This document shows, piece by piece, positions 39,531 through 48,136 of a DNA stretch of 64,000 bases. Each line of letters begins with the position of its first letter. The first letter of the stretch is position 1. The notes under the pieces were generated by a model that saw nothing but the letters and a program-made list of their open reading frames with translations, was not told the origin of the DNA and made no database searches. Position numbers and translations under genes: made by a program. This DNA is from Sphingobacterium psychroaquaticum (lineage in GTDB: Bacteria > Bacteroidota > Bacteroidia > Sphingobacteriales > Sphingobacteriaceae), in NCBI RefSeq assembly GCF_900177625.1, contig NZ_FXAU01000002.1:271707-335706 (forward strand), read 5' to 3'.

Positions 39531-39558
39531 AGACTCTGTCAAAAACTTGACAGAGTCT
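39531..39558 (-). other. Strong hairpin in the rplL-rpoB spacer (attenuator or processing site)
   Basis: A perfect 12-bp stem, AGACTCTGTCAA with TTGACAGAGTCT around a 4-base loop, begins 30 bases after the rplL stop. On the minus strand it is followed by ATTCCTGTTTTATATT rather than a clean T run. That fits partial termination or RNase III cleavage separating ribosomal-protein from polymerase expression. Confidence 0.65.
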
Positions 39559-39587
39559 AAACCTTTTAGGTGCTTTAATATGTGAGA

Positions 39588-39965
39588 TTACTTGATCTCA
39601 ACAACAGCTCCAGCTTCTTCTAATTGTTTTTTCAACGCTTCAGCTTCGTCTTTAGTAACACCAGCTTTCAACTCTTTAGGAGCGCCGTCTACTAAATCTT
39701 TAGCTTCTTTCAAGCCTAGACCAGCTAAATCTTTAACCAATTTAACTACAGCTAATTTCTGACCACCAGCTTCTTTCAAGATAACATCAAAAGATGTTTT
39801 CTCTTCAGCAGCAGCAGCACCGCCTTCAGCAGGAGCAGCAGCAACTGCAACAGCAGCAGCAGCAGGCTCAATACCGTACTCGTCTTTTAAGATATCAGCT
39901 AATTCTTTAACTTCTTTTACCGTTAAGTTAACCAACTGTTCAGCAAGTTGTTTTAAATCTGCCAT
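39588..39965 (-). CDS. rplL: 50S ribosomal protein L7/L12
   Basis: 125 residues. The N-terminal dimerisation helices ([25 protein letters not shown]), an Ala/Glu-rich hinge ([22 protein letters not shown]) and the globular C-domain ([25 protein letters not shown] type) are intact. It forms the ribosomal stalk with L10 and recruits GTPase factors. The Ala-rich hinge explains a GC-biased CAG/GCA run in the DNA. Confidence 0.97.
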   Translation of the reverse strand: MADLKQLAEQLVNLTVKEVKELADILKDEYGIEPAAAAVAVAAAPAEGGAAAAEEKTSFDVILKEAGGQKLAVVKLVKDLAGLGLKEAKDLVDGAPKELKAGVTKDEAEALKKQLEEAGAVVEIK

Positions 39966-40042
39966 TTTATTTTGAATTTTTGAATGTACTTAATAAATAA
40001 TTTTTAATTAATGCACGAACTGTTTTTTGAAAAGAGTGTTCG

Positions 40043-40561
40043 TTAGTCTCTTTGTTCTAAAGCTTTTACTAAACCTGAAATAGTATTTCCACCTGATTGA
40101 AGTGCAGAAATAACATTTTTCGCAGGTGATTGTAGTAATGCGATAACGTCTGCAATAAGCTCGTCCTTAGATTTAAGGGTAACTAATGCATTCAATTGAT
40201 CATCACCAACAAACGCAGTTTCTTGGATGTAAGCTGCTTTTAAAACAGGCTTATCACCTTCTTTACGTAATTGTTTGATCAACTTAGCAGGCGCATTTCC
40301 ACTCTCAGAAAGGAATAATGTAGAAGCGCCTTTAAGAACGCTACGTAATTCTTCTGAATCGATACCAGCTTCAAGTAAGGCTTTACTGATCAACGTGTTC
40401 TTAGCCACTTTGATCACAATACCTTGCTCAAAACATTTGCGACGAATGTTGTTGATTTTCTCTACACTAAGATCAGCAGTGTCAGTAATGTAAAAATTAC
40501 CATAAGATTTAATCTGTTCGGCTAAAGCTTGAACAATTTCTTGTTTTTCTTCTTTTCTCAT
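40043..40561 (-). CDS. rplJ: 50S ribosomal protein L10
   Basis: 172 residues, starting MRKEEKQEIVQALAEQIKSY. It anchors L7/L12 dimers to 23S rRNA; the C-terminal helix (NVISALQSGGNTISGLVKALEQ) is the stalk-binding part. Only two bases separate it from rplA, so the long L10 autoregulatory leader known in E. coli has no room here. Confidence 0.96.
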   Translation of the reverse strand: MRKEEKQEIVQALAEQIKSYGNFYITDTADLSVEKINNIRRKCFEQGIVIKVAKNTLISKALLEAGIDSEELRSVLKGASTLFLSESGNAPAKLIKQLRKEGDKPVLKAAYIQETAFVGDDQLNALVTLKSKDELIADVIALLQSPAKNVISALQSGGNTISGLVKALEQRD

Positions 40562-40563
40562 GA

Positions 40564-41262
40564 TTAAATACCCGCTACTGATTTAGTTTCAATATGAATA
40601 CCAGGACTCATAGTTGAAGAGATGTGAATACTTTTGAAGTATGTTCCCTTTGCAGCTGAAGGTTTAAGGCGAGAGATAGTTTGTAATACCTCTAACGCGT
40701 TTTCATAAATCTTCTCTGGAGAGAATGACACTTTACCAACTGAAGTATGGATGATTCCTGTTTTGTCTACTTTGAAATCGATCTTACCGCCTTTTACATC
40801 TGTTACAGCTTTTCCTACTTCTGTAGTAACTGTACCAGTTTTAGGGTTAGGCATCAAGTTACGAGGACCTAAAATACGTCCAAGTTTACCAACTTTAGCC
40901 ATCACACTAGGCATAGTAATAATGATATCAACGTCAGTCCAACCACCTTCGATTTTGCTGATATAATCGTCAAGACCTACGTGATCTGCACCAGCCGCTT
41001 TTGCTTCTTCTTCCTTATCAGGAGTACACAAAACTAAAACGCGAACGGTTTTACCAGTTCCGTGAGGTAATGTTGCTATACCACGAACCATTTGATTTGC
41101 CTTACGAGGATCCACGCCTAAACGAACGTCGATATCCACAGAAGCATCAAACTTGGTCGTTGTAATATCCTTTACTAAAGCCGCAGCTTCTAATAAAGAA
41201 TATGCTTTACCAGCTTCAATTTTGGATAGTGCCGCTTTTTGATTTTTTGTTAATCTAGCCAC
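40564..41262 (-). CDS. rplA: 50S ribosomal protein L1
   Basis: 232 residues with the L1 signature [31 protein letters not shown]. It builds the L1 stalk of the large subunit and in many bacteria represses the rplK-rplA mRNA. It lies 22 bases after rplK. Confidence 0.97.
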   Translation of the reverse strand: MARLTKNQKAALSKIEAGKAYSLLEAAALVKDITTTKFDASVDIDVRLGVDPRKANQMVRGIATLPHGTGKTVRVLVLCTPDKEEEAKAAGADHVGLDDYISKIEGGWTDVDIIITMPSVMAKVGKLGRILGPRNLMPNPKTGTVTTEVGKAVTDVKGGKIDFKVDKTGIIHTSVGKVSFSPEKIYENALEVLQTISRLKPSAAKGTYFKSIHISSTMSPGIHIETKSVAGI

Positions 41263-41284
41263 TTTCTTAAATTGATTTCGTTAA

Positions 41285-41728
41285 TTAATTGTTCCAAGGA
41301 GCGTTACCGGATACGGTAATTCCCATACTACGCGCCGTACCAGCAACCATTTTCATTGCTGCCTCTACTGTAAACGCGTTCAAATCGACCATTTTATCTT
41401 TCGCGATAACCTCAACTTGCTCCCATGTAATGTTAGCAACTTTTTTACGGTTAGGCTCGCCAGATCCACTTTTAAGCTTTGCAGCATCTTTCAACTGAAT
41501 CGCTACTGGTGGAGTCTTGATAATAAAGTCAAACGACTTGTCCGTGTAAACGGTAATGACAACAGGCAATACTTGCCCTGGTTTGTCTTGCGTACGTGCA
41601 TTGAACTGCTTACAAAAATCCATAATGTTCACACCTTTAGCACCTAATGCAGGTCCTACTGGTGGAGATGGGTTTGCAGCACCGCCCTTAACTTGTAATT
41701 TTACTAACGCACCGACTTCTTTTGCCAT
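41285..41728 (-). CDS. rplK: 50S ribosomal protein L11
   Basis: 147 residues. It shows the proline-rich start [33 protein letters not shown] and the C-terminal RNA-binding domain ending [13 protein letters not shown]. It forms the GTPase-associated centre. It is the first gene of the rplKAJL-rpoBC operon, with a complete promoter 108-139 bases upstream. Confidence 0.97.
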   Translation of the reverse strand: MAKEVGALVKLQVKGGAANPSPPVGPALGAKGVNIMDFCKQFNARTQDKPGQVLPVVITVYTDKSFDFIIKTPPVAIQLKDAAKLKSGSGEPNRKKVANITWEQVEVIAKDKMVDLNAFTVEAAMKMVAGTARSMGITVSGNAPWNN

Positions 41729-41836
41729 TTTGTTTTGAATTTAATATGTTAAATGTCTGTTAGTAAGTTGGAAGCAAACTGTAACATTTATTTTTCTCGA
41801 TTAGCGTACAACACAGTTATACAACTAAACGAGGTG

Positions 41837-41867
41837 CAAAGATAATAATAAGTTTTGAATTACAAAA
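41837..41867 (-). promoter_or_regulatory. Promoter of the rplKAJL-rpoBC operon
   Basis: On the minus strand TTTTG (41863-41867), an 18-base spacer and TATCTTTG (41837-41844) match the Bacteroidota -33/-7 consensus. It lies between the inserted GH18 gene and rplK, leaving about 100 bases of leader where L1-mediated control could act. Confidence 0.68.
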
Positions 41868-41898
41868 GGTTACGTTGTAAATATTTTTATCCCGCCCA

Positions 41899-42927
41899 CT
41901 ACTTTCCAAATACACCCTCGAATACTGTCTTCCGCAAAATACCGTCATTCGTATCTCCGGCGTACTCCCAATACATGGCCCCTTTCATATTTCGTTGTAA
42001 CAGATATTCACACTTTAGCCGAATCGATTCTGGTGTCTCAAAGGTCAAGACAAAATCACCGCCCTTATTCACCATATAATCCGCCTTCGCAACATCATCC
42101 CACTTCCGCTCCAAGCCCTCCAGTTGCAATATGTCTCTGTAATCAATAAATGTTTTTACATCCGTTTTATTACCCCGACCATAAAAGGGAAGCCCAAGAA
42201 CCAACTTCTCTATGGGCATGCCTGCAGCGACATGAGCTGCAATGGCTTCCTCACAGGTAACACCTCCCGACTTATCGGAACGAAACAGACTCGCATGATG
42301 GAAAGGTGGATTCCCAGAGTCGTAGGTCATGATATTCACAAAATCAACAAAAGGATTTATCGAAGCAAAGGCGATATACTTCCCATTAGCTGCTGTAGCT
42401 AATGTTAATAGCTTCTCCACGCCGATGGCCGTACGAATATCTTTCATAAGCAACGTAAAATTATCCGTATCTTCGGCCGCATAAGAAATTCCCGCAGCAT
42501 TGCTTGTTGGATACTCCCAATCAATATCAATTCCATCTAGACCAAATAATTCAACAACACGTAAGCAATCAGCAGCGAACTGACCCCGACGTTCAGGATC
42601 AGCAGCCATCTCGCTAAAGCCACCTGAACCCCAGCCACCGATAGAAAGTAAAACCTTTAAATGCGGATGCTTCTTCTTTAAAAGAATAACATCTCGTAAT
42701 CGTGCTTCATTATCAACACGTATACCATCAAAGGTTTTATTAACGTGCCCAAATGCATAATTAATATGGGTGACATAAGCGGGATCTGGAATAACGGAAG
42801 TCCACGACGTAACATAAGCCACAATAACCTTATCTTTAGTTTTTGCAAACAAAGAGCCAGGTATTAATGCCCATAATAAAAAAGGTAAAAGAAAAATTAG
42901 TTTTAATAATCTTTTGTGGCTGTTCAT
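41899..42927 (-). CDS. Secreted glycoside hydrolase family 18 protein (chitinase-like)
   Basis: 342 residues with a signal peptide (MNSHKRLLKLIFLLPFLLWALIPG). The GH18 barrel shows strand 3 (LKVLLSIGGWGSGGFSEMA) and the catalytic DGIDIDWEYP with the full DxxDxDxE pattern. MTYDSGNPPFHHA and GAMYWEYAGDTND complete the sugar-binding site. It should cleave chitin, chitooligosaccharides or N-glycan cores outside the cytoplasm. There is no carbohydrate-binding module. Its position inside the nusG-rplK junction is odd. It follows a 58-residue membrane protein by 32 bases, with which it may be co-transcribed. Confidence 0.92.
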   Translation of the reverse strand: MNSHKRLLKLIFLLPFLLWALIPGSLFAKTKDKVIVAYVTSWTSVIPDPAYVTHINYAFGHVNKTFDGIRVDNEARLRDVILLKKKHPHLKVLLSIGGWGSGGFSEMAADPERRGQFAADCLRVVELFGLDGIDIDWEYPTSNAAGISYAAEDTDNFTLLMKDIRTAIGVEKLLTLATAANGKYIAFASINPFVDFVNIMTYDSGNPPFHHASLFRSDKSGGVTCEEAIAAHVAAGMPIEKLVLGLPFYGRGNKTDVKTFIDYRDILQLEGLERKWDDVAKADYMVNKGGDFVLTFETPESIRLKCEYLLQRNMKGAMYWEYAGDTNDGILRKTVFEGVFGK

Positions 42928-42959
42928 GTTGGTTAGGTTTAGGATGTATAATAGATAAA

Positions 42960-43136
42960 TTAGGTTTCAGTTTCTGCGCGCTTATATGCCGTAACAAACA
43001 GACCGCACGCAACTAGTAGACATACAAATGCACCAAACATACTCCATTTAAATTCTCGGAAAAGCTCAACCCCTACCACCAGGAGTACCACAACAGTAAT
43101 CACAATCATAAATCTAGCGCGTGTCTTTTTCTTCAT
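42960..43136 (-). CDS. 58-residue membrane protein of unknown function
   Basis: From the ATG at 43136 (MKKKTRARFMIVITVVVLLV): a basic N-terminus, a first hydrophobic helix (about 9-25), a short polar turn with FREFKWS and a second helix (about 32-49), ending in a charged tail. It looks like a two-helix hairpin with both ends inside. I recognise no family. It comes after the nusG terminator and before GH18, so it belongs to the insertion rather than the nusG operon. A TAGTTTTG -7-like box lies at 43158-43165. Confidence 0.6.
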   Translation of the reverse strand: MKKKTRARFMIVITVVVLLVVGVELFREFKWSMFGAFVCLLVACGLFVTAYKRAETET

Positions 43137-43174
43137 CGTATCATTCAGGTTAACAATCAAAACTACAAAATAAT

Positions 43175-43217
43175 TCAAAAAAAAGAAACCCAACCATTTA
43201 CATGATTGGGTTTCTTT
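43175..43217 (-). terminator. Terminator of the secE-nusG unit
   Basis: A perfect 12-bp stem, 43182-43193 with 43206-43217 (TTGGGTTTCTTT), is followed on the minus strand by a T run. It lies 26 bases beyond the nusG stop, so nusG does not simply read into the ribosomal operon. Confidence 0.85.
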
Positions 43218-43242
43218 GTATAACTATCGAAAGCGTTTCCGC

Positions 43243-43788
43243 TTATTCTTTTTCTACTTGCATGTAGTTAAGTTCAAGTGGTGTTTTACGACCAAATACT
43301 TTAACCATAACCGTAAGCTTTTTCTTATCCTCGTGAACCTCTTCAATTTCTCCGGTGAAACCATTGAATGGACCATCGTTTACTTTTACTGTTTCACCAA
43401 CGTAGTAAGGAACATTGATTGCTTCACCTTGCTCAGCCATCTCATCAACCTTACCTAAAATACGGTTTACTTCAGATGGTCTCAACGGAATCGCATTACC
43501 CGCTTTATCTCCTAAGAAACCGATTACGCTATTCAAGTTTTTGATTGCGTGCTCTATCTCACCATCTAAAGCGGCTTCGATCAACACATAACCAGGATAA
43601 TAGTTACGTTCTTTGGCAACTTTCTTACCATCTCTCATTTGGTAATACTTTTCCATAGGGATTAATACCTGTGGAACTAAATGTTGTATACCCAAGCGGC
43701 TTACTTCTGCTTCAACGTATTGTTTTACCTTCTTCTCTTTTCCGCTAACGGCACGAACTACATACCATTTTAAAGATTGATCTGCCAT
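43243..43788 (-). CDS. nusG: Transcription termination/antitermination factor NusG
   Basis: 181 residues: the NGN domain (WYVVRAVSGKEKKVKQYVEAEV, NYYPGYVLIEAALDGEIEHAIKN) and a C-terminal KOW domain (VKVNDGPFNGFTGEIEEVHEDKKKLTV). It is a single-copy elongation factor that links RNA polymerase to Rho or the ribosome. It follows secE by 16 bases. Confidence 0.96.
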   Translation of the reverse strand: MADQSLKWYVVRAVSGKEKKVKQYVEAEVSRLGIQHLVPQVLIPMEKYYQMRDGKKVAKERNYYPGYVLIEAALDGEIEHAIKNLNSVIGFLGDKAGNAIPLRPSEVNRILGKVDEMAEQGEAINVPYYVGETVKVNDGPFNGFTGEIEEVHEDKKKLTVMVKVFGRKTPLELNYMQVEKE

Positions 43789-43804
43789 AAATATTTAATG
43801 ATAA

Positions 43805-43999
43805 TTAGGAAGTGATTCCGTACAATAACTCTAACAAGTTACTTGCTGCTTTATCCATTACGAAAACTAATAACGCAATGATAATAGAAGCCACAAGTAC
43901 GATAACTGCAGAGTTTTGCAGTTGTGACCACGTAGGCCAAGTTACCTTCTCCGTAATCTCGACGTAAGAGTCTTTAAAAAAATCAAGTACTTTAGCCAT
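43805..43999 (-). CDS. secE: Preprotein translocase subunit SecE
   Basis: 64 residues, the short single-helix form. It has the conserved amphipathic segment (FFKDSYVEITEKVTWPTWSQLQNSA) and one transmembrane helix (VIVLVASIIIALLVFVMDKAA). It clamps SecY in the inner membrane. It sits between tRNA-Trp and nusG, as in many Bacteroidota. Confidence 0.95.
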   Translation of the reverse strand: MAKVLDFFKDSYVEITEKVTWPTWSQLQNSAVIVLVASIIIALLVFVMDKAASNLLELLYGITS

Positions 44000-44023
44000 T
44001 TTTAGTTTACCTAAATTATGTTA

Positions 44024-44096
44024 GCACGGGCACCAGGACTCGAACCCAGACCAAAGGTTTTGGAGACCTTCGTTCTACCTTTAAACTATGCCCGTG
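44024..44096 (-). tRNA. tRNA-Trp (anticodon CCA)
   Basis: Acceptor arms CACGGGC and GCCCGTG pair perfectly. The anticodon stem AAGGT/ACCTT holds loop CTCCAAA, and the T-arm contains GGTTCGAGTCC. 73 bases, no encoded CCA. It lies 24 bases before secE and shares its promoter. Confidence 0.95.
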
Positions 44097-44116
44097 TAGA
44101 ATTTCTTTTACTGCTG

Positions 44117-44148
44117 CAAATATAGCGTTTAAGCCTTATTGACGCAAA
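44117..44148 (-). promoter_or_regulatory. Promoter of tRNA-Trp, secE and nusG
   Basis: On the minus strand TTTG (44145-44148), a 20-base spacer and TATATTTG (44117-44124) match the -33/-7 pattern, 21 bases before the tRNA. It separates this unit from tuf, which ends at its own terminator. Confidence 0.62.
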
Positions 44149-44253
44149 TAATATTTGCCTTTTTTTAACATTTTTTACCCGAGATGTCAGCGGGAGAACC
44201 ATAAAGCTTGTGCTAGAAGCAATTACGATTTAGATGTATAAGAACGTTCTTTC

Positions 44254-44297
44254 CTAAGAAAAGAACAAGCTAATCAGCATACGCCGATTAGCTTGTT
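44254..44297 (-). terminator. Terminator of the tRNA-tuf operon
   Basis: A perfect 12-bp stem, AACAAGCTAATC with GATTAGCTTGTT around a 10-base loop, is followed on the minus strand by CTTTTCTT. It lies 26 bases beyond the tuf stop. Confidence 0.85.
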
Positions 44298-44323
44298 TTT
44301 ATTTTCAAGTATAATCTAAAAGA

Positions 44324-45511
44324 TTAACCTAAGATTTCAGTTACCTGACCAGCACCTACTGTTCTACCACCTTCACGGATAGCGAAACGTAGACCTTTTT
44401 CCATTGCGATAGCGTTGATCAACTTAACAGTGATTGTAACGTTATCACCTGGCATAACCATTTCAGTACCTTCTGGTAACGAGATCTCTCCTGTTACGTC
44501 TGTTGTACGGAAATAGAATTGAGGACGGTATTTGTTGAAGAATGGAGTGTGACGACCACCTTCAGCTTTTGATAATACGTAAACCTCAGCTTTGAAATCA
44601 GTGTGTGGGTTCACAGAACCTGGTTTACAGATAACCATACCACGACGGATATCAGTTTTCTCAATACCACGTAATAATAAACCTACGTTATCACCAGCCT
44701 CACCGTAATCTAAGATTTTACGGAACATCTCAACACCTGTTACTGTAGATTTCAAGTTCTCAGCACCCATACCTAAGATTTCAACTGGGTCACCAGAGTT
44801 GATTACACCTCTTTCGATACGACCTGTTGCAACTGTACCACGACCAGTGATCGAGAATACGTCTTCGATAGGCATCAAGAAAGGAAGATCAGTCAAACGT
44901 GGAGGAATTGGAATGTAGTTATCTACAGCATCCATTAATTCCATGATTTTCTCAACCCACTCAGGCTCACCATTCAATGCACCTAAAGCAGAACCTTTGA
45001 TTACTGGAACATCATCTCCTGGGTAGTCGTAGAATGATAATAATTCACGAACTTCCATTTCAACTAGATCTAATAATTCTTCATCATCTACTAAGTCAGT
45101 TTTGTTCAAGAAAACAACCAAAGCAGGGATACCTACCTGACGACCTAATAAGATGTGCTCACGAGTTTGAGGCATTGGACCATCAGTAGCCGCAACTACG
45201 ATGATAGCACCGTCCATCTGAGCAGCACCAGTTACCATGTTTTTAACGTAATCCGCGTGACCTGGACAGTCAACGTGTGCATAGTGACGGTTCGCTGTTG
45301 AGTACTCAACGTGTGCTGTATTAATAGTGATACCACGTTCTTTTTCTTCAGGAGCGGAGTCAATCGAATCAAATGAACGAGCTTCCGATAAACCTTTATC
45401 AGACAATACTTTTGTGATAGCAGCTGTAGTAGTTGTTTTACCGTGGTCAACGTGACCGATTGTACCAATGTTTAAGTGCGGTTTACTACGGTCAAATTTT
45501 TCTTTTGCCAT
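44324..45511 (-). CDS. tuf: Elongation factor Tu
   Basis: 395 residues. GTPase motifs are GHVDHGKTT (P-loop), [12 protein letters not shown] (switch I), [12 protein letters not shown] (switch II) and NKTD. Domains 2 and 3 ([28 protein letters not shown]) are intact. It delivers aminoacyl-tRNA to the ribosome. It is cotranscribed behind four tRNA genes, the same order as the tufB operon of E. coli. Confidence 0.98.
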   Translation of the reverse strand: MAKEKFDRSKPHLNIGTIGHVDHGKTTTTAAITKVLSDKGLSEARSFDSIDSAPEEKERGITINTAHVEYSTANRHYAHVDCPGHADYVKNMVTGAAQMDGAIIVVAATDGPMPQTREHILLGRQVGIPALVVFLNKTDLVDDEELLDLVEMEVRELLSFYDYPGDDVPVIKGSALGALNGEPEWVEKIMELMDAVDNYIPIPPRLTDLPFLMPIEDVFSITGRGTVATGRIERGVINSGDPVEILGMGAENLKSTVTGVEMFRKILDYGEAGDNVGLLLRGIEKTDIRRGMVICKPGSVNPHTDFKAEVYVLSKAEGGRHTPFFNKYRPQFYFRTTDVTGEISLPEGTEMVMPGDNVTITVKLINAIAMEKGLRFAIREGGRTVGAGQVTEILG

Positions 45512-45588
45512 GTTTATGCGAATTAGTAATTATAAAATATTTCTTAATTAAATCCTTTGTTAAAGCGAAAACTTACGTTTTCCTTTCG

Positions 45589-45660
<72 letters not shown>

Positions 45661-45749
45661 TTCTAAAACCTTATTTACAGATTAATGCCCCCACCTTATT
45701 AGACATATTTATCAAAAAAGCAGAGACGTAAATCAAATGTTAAAAAATG

Positions 45750-45822
45750 AGCGGAAGACGAGGTTCGAACTCGCGACCTATAGCTTGGAAGGCTATCGCT
45801 CTACCAACTGAGCTACTTCCGC
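45750..45822 (-). tRNA. tRNA-Gly (anticodon TCC)
   Basis: Acceptor GCGGAAG/CTTCCGC is perfect. The anticodon stem ATAGC/GCTAT holds loop CTTCCAA, and the D-arm is AGCTCAGTTGGTAGAGC. 73 bases. Confidence 0.95.
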
Positions 45823-45869
45823 AATAATTTCGTTCGCTAGCCGAAGCTAGCGAAACGAAATAAGTAGTG

Positions 45870-45950
45870 TGGAGGGAGAAGGATTCGAACCTTCGAAGCC
45901 GAAGCAACGGATTTACAGTCCGTCCCATTTGACCGCTCTGGAACCCCTCC
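45870..45950 (-). tRNA. tRNA-Tyr (anticodon GTA)
   Basis: 81 bases with a long variable arm, as expected of bacterial tRNA-Tyr. Acceptor GGAGGGG/TCCCTCC has one wobble pair. The anticodon stem ACGGA/TCCGT holds loop CTGTAAA. Confidence 0.95.
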
Positions 45951-45978
45951 AGACCTGCAGCTTACACTGCATTTATTG

Positions 45979-46051
<73 letters not shown>

Positions 46052-46052
46052 T

Positions 46053-46373
46053 AATATTTTTAAAGCTTAATTTAAACTTCTCGTTATTTCAAGAACTCTC
46101 TTCCTTTCGGATAGCGAGTGCAAAAATCTAATTATTTTTTGATATCTGCAAGTTTTTTTAAACTTTTTTTTCGTGTTAAAGAACGTTTTCTTTTTCTAAA
46201 TCATTTCGGAAATACATCCGTTTGATTTTGATGATGCAAAGATAGCGACTCAGATGAAACTTCAAAAATATTTGACAAAAAAAAATGGCTTTTTCTACGA
46301 TATACTTGATATGCAAGGAAATAATTTACAACTTGCGACGCCTTTTTCAGGCACATATTTTAATTCACTATTC
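46053..46373. other. Divergent regulatory spacer without a gene
   Basis: This 321-base stretch lies between the tRNA-Thr(TGT) 5' end and the barrel-protein start. It is very AT-rich, with long T runs near 46131-46200. The only clear elements are the minus-strand promoter at 46237-46268. About 180 bases of leader would precede the first tRNA. No convincing coding frame is seen. Confidence 0.6.
46237..46268 (-). promoter_or_regulatory. Promoter of the tRNA-tuf operon
   Basis: On the minus strand TTTTTG (46263-46268), an 18-base spacer and TATCTTTG (46237-46244) match the Bacteroidota consensus with the same spacing and -7 box as the rplK promoter. Confidence 0.66.
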
Positions 46374-47534
46374 ATGGCTTTTAATTTTATTCGCAACACC
46401 TCCCTTATTTCGATCATCATACTTGGTATCTTACCGACCAAAGAAAGCTTCGCACAAGACAATAATATCATAAAAAAAACCATGAAAAAATTTCTGTCGA
46501 CCGAAAAAGACTCGACTAAGAACGGAAGTTTCATGGTAATTCCTGCGGTTGGCTATGCACAAGAAACAGGACTCGAGTATGGAATTGCTAGTACTTATAA
46601 TTTTTTTACCGATAAAAATAACCCGGAAAGCCGGACATCAAACATTATTTTGATCGGAACATTAACAACCAAGAATCAAAAAAATATTAAACTCATAACC
46701 GATATCTGGACCAAAGAAAATAAATATCATATCTTATCGGAACTACGATATCGTGATTGGCCGTTTAATTTTTATGGTATCGGATCAGAAACATGGGCAA
46801 AAGACGAAGACTTCCTGGAACAAAAGCTCGTTCGTGCAAAAATAGATGTCGAACAAAAGATTGCACCAAAACTCTATGCCGGCGTAAATGCCAATTTTGA
46901 GTACTTCAAATTTGAGGATCGTGATGCTGGTGGAATATTTGAGCAATCCGCTATTACGGGAAAAACCGGAGGACAATATCTTGCGCTTGGGGTATCCACC
47001 TTATACGATAACAGAAACACAACCACGTATACGACAAAAGGGGTGTACGGACGTGTAAAATATGCCTATGCCCCCAAATTTTGGAAAGGTGAGAATTTCA
47101 ATGGCGGCCAACTGGAAGCGGATGTCCGTGGCTTTCATCCCCTATCCAACAAAGTGACACTAGCCGGACAGCTGCTATACCGCGGCACCTATGGTAAAGA
47201 TATTCCCTTTTATGTCTATCGTGACCTCGGTGGTGATATGTCTATGCGGGGCTATTACTTAGGTAGATACAAGGATAAAAATTATGCGGCTGCACAAGCA
47301 GAAATACGCTATCGTTTTATGCCCCGATTTGGTGTCGTTGGCTTTGCTGGAACTGGAAGTACCTTCTCGCCACAACATGACCTCCGACTTGTCCCTAGTT
47401 ACGGAGCAGGCATACGATACTTCTTTAGCCTAGAACACAACAGCACCATACGCTTTGACTACGCCTATGGCGAGAAACGATCCGGCGAAAAGAAACAATC
47501 AGGCTTCTATTTGAGTATCAGCGAAGCCTTTTAG
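46374..47534 (+). CDS. BamA/TamA (Omp85) family outer-membrane barrel protein
   Basis: 386 residues from the ATG at 46374, chosen because it opens a signal peptide (MAFNFIRNTSLISIIILGIL, cleavage near ESFAQ); in-frame codons upstream overlap the tuf promoter. After a short Lys-rich stretch the protein is alternating beta strands with the Omp85 surface-antigen pattern: STLYDNRNTTTYTTKGVYGRV, DLGGDMSMRGYYLGRYKDKNY, AAAQAEIRYRFMPRFGVVGFAGTGS and a C-terminal strand ending in Phe. There is no POTRA domain, so it is probably a translocation-independent barrel rather than BamA itself. Substrate unknown. Confidence 0.83.
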   Translation: MAFNFIRNTSLISIIILGILPTKESFAQDNNIIKKTMKKFLSTEKDSTKNGSFMVIPAVGYAQETGLEYGIASTYNFFTDKNNPESRTSNIILIGTLTTKNQKNIKLITDIWTKENKYHILSELRYRDWPFNFYGIGSETWAKDEDFLEQKLVRAKIDVEQKIAPKLYAGVNANFEYFKFEDRDAGGIFEQSAITGKTGGQYLALGVSTLYDNRNTTTYTTKGVYGRVKYAYAPKFWKGENFNGGQLEADVRGFHPLSNKVTLAGQLLYRGTYGKDIPFYVYRDLGGDMSMRGYYLGRYKDKNYAAAQAEIRYRFMPRFGVVGFAGTGSTFSPQHDLRLVPSYGAGIRYFFSLEHNSTIRFDYAYGEKRSGEKKQSGFYLSISEAF

Positions 47535-47537
47535 CCT

Positions 47538-47635
47538 GTAGTTGGTAGTTGATCGTTGATAGTTGGTAGTTGGTAGTTGGTAGTTGATAGTTGATAGTTC
47601 ACATGCTAATCACTATGAACTACTATCTATTATCT
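47538..47635. repeat. Degenerate TAGTTGG/TAGTTGA tandem repeat with inverted half
   Basis: After the barrel gene about nine imperfect 7-base units (TAGTTGG, TAGTTGA) run from 47538 to about 47600. They are followed by the inverted sense ACTATGAACTACTATCTATTA. The two halves can fold back on each other. The word ACTATGAACT recurs in the 59.5 kb and 62.1 kb spacers. Confidence 0.65.
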
Positions 47636-48109
47636 AGTATAGGGATAACGTAACACAAAGTTTTCCTTACGTTGCTCGTCTCTATGCAATAATAATCCGA
47701 AATGAAATAAATCGATCGACACCTGTAAATCGTGATCAGCGATAAGACTTCTCCACTTTGCTAATGTTTCACGTGTGCGATACGGTTCATGCACCACGAC
47801 CACCATACCAGCCTTCACCAACTTCTTTACTTCGATAACAGAAACTTCCGTTAAATCGAGCCATACCGCATCTGTGGGCACTGTAGTAGATAGGTCACCA
47901 ACAGACTGAAGCCCCATAAAAACGAGCATATCATTTAGCAAGGCTGCATAACGCACAGAAAAATGAACAGGAAATTTAAGCCCTACCCCATCAACCCGAG
48001 GAGCCCGGTAGATAACCGTATCGGCCAGCTTATAAACGAAAGGCGAATGCGTACCATGCCTGCTATTCGCTAAAAAAAAATGTTTTACAAGTTCCCAATA
48101 GTAACGCAT
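47630..48109 (-). CDS. Shortened methyltransferase-like protein with an HGTHSPFVY start
   Basis: 159 residues from the ATG at 48109 (MRYYWELVKHFFLANSRHGT); an upstream TTG is rejected. The N-terminal block RHGTHSPFVYKLAD is the hallmark of a Bacteroidota O-methyltransferase-like family of about 220-250 residues. This copy has no glycine-rich SAM motif and is much shorter, with the middle collapsed and only the late strands (AVWLDLTEVSVIEVKKLVKAGMVVVVHEP, HFGLLLHRDEQRKENFVLRYPY) preserved. It is either a degraded paralogue or a non-catalytic relative. It lies downstream of the histidine kinase by 27 bases on the same strand. Confidence 0.6.
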   Translation of the reverse strand: MRYYWELVKHFFLANSRHGTHSPFVYKLADTVIYRAPRVDGVGLKFPVHFSVRYAALLNDMLVFMGLQSVGDLSTTVPTDAVWLDLTEVSVIEVKKLVKAGMVVVVHEPYRTRETLAKWRSLIADHDLQVSIDLFHFGLLLHRDEQRKENFVLRYPYTR

Positions 48110-48136
48110 GCACAAAAGTAGTTTTTTTCTTCGCTC

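Noticed and set aside
39781..39870. CAG/GCA-rich stretch as a microsatellite.
   Set aside because: It encodes the Ala-rich hinge of ribosomal protein L7/L12 and needs no other explanation.
43243..43458. A plus-strand 80-codon frame opposite nusG.
   Set aside because: Antisense shadow, AT-rich Phe/Tyr-heavy translation with no features.
46254..46373. A 40-codon N-terminal extension of the barrel protein.
   Set aside because: It overlaps the tRNA-tuf promoter and precedes a perfectly good signal peptide starting at 46374.
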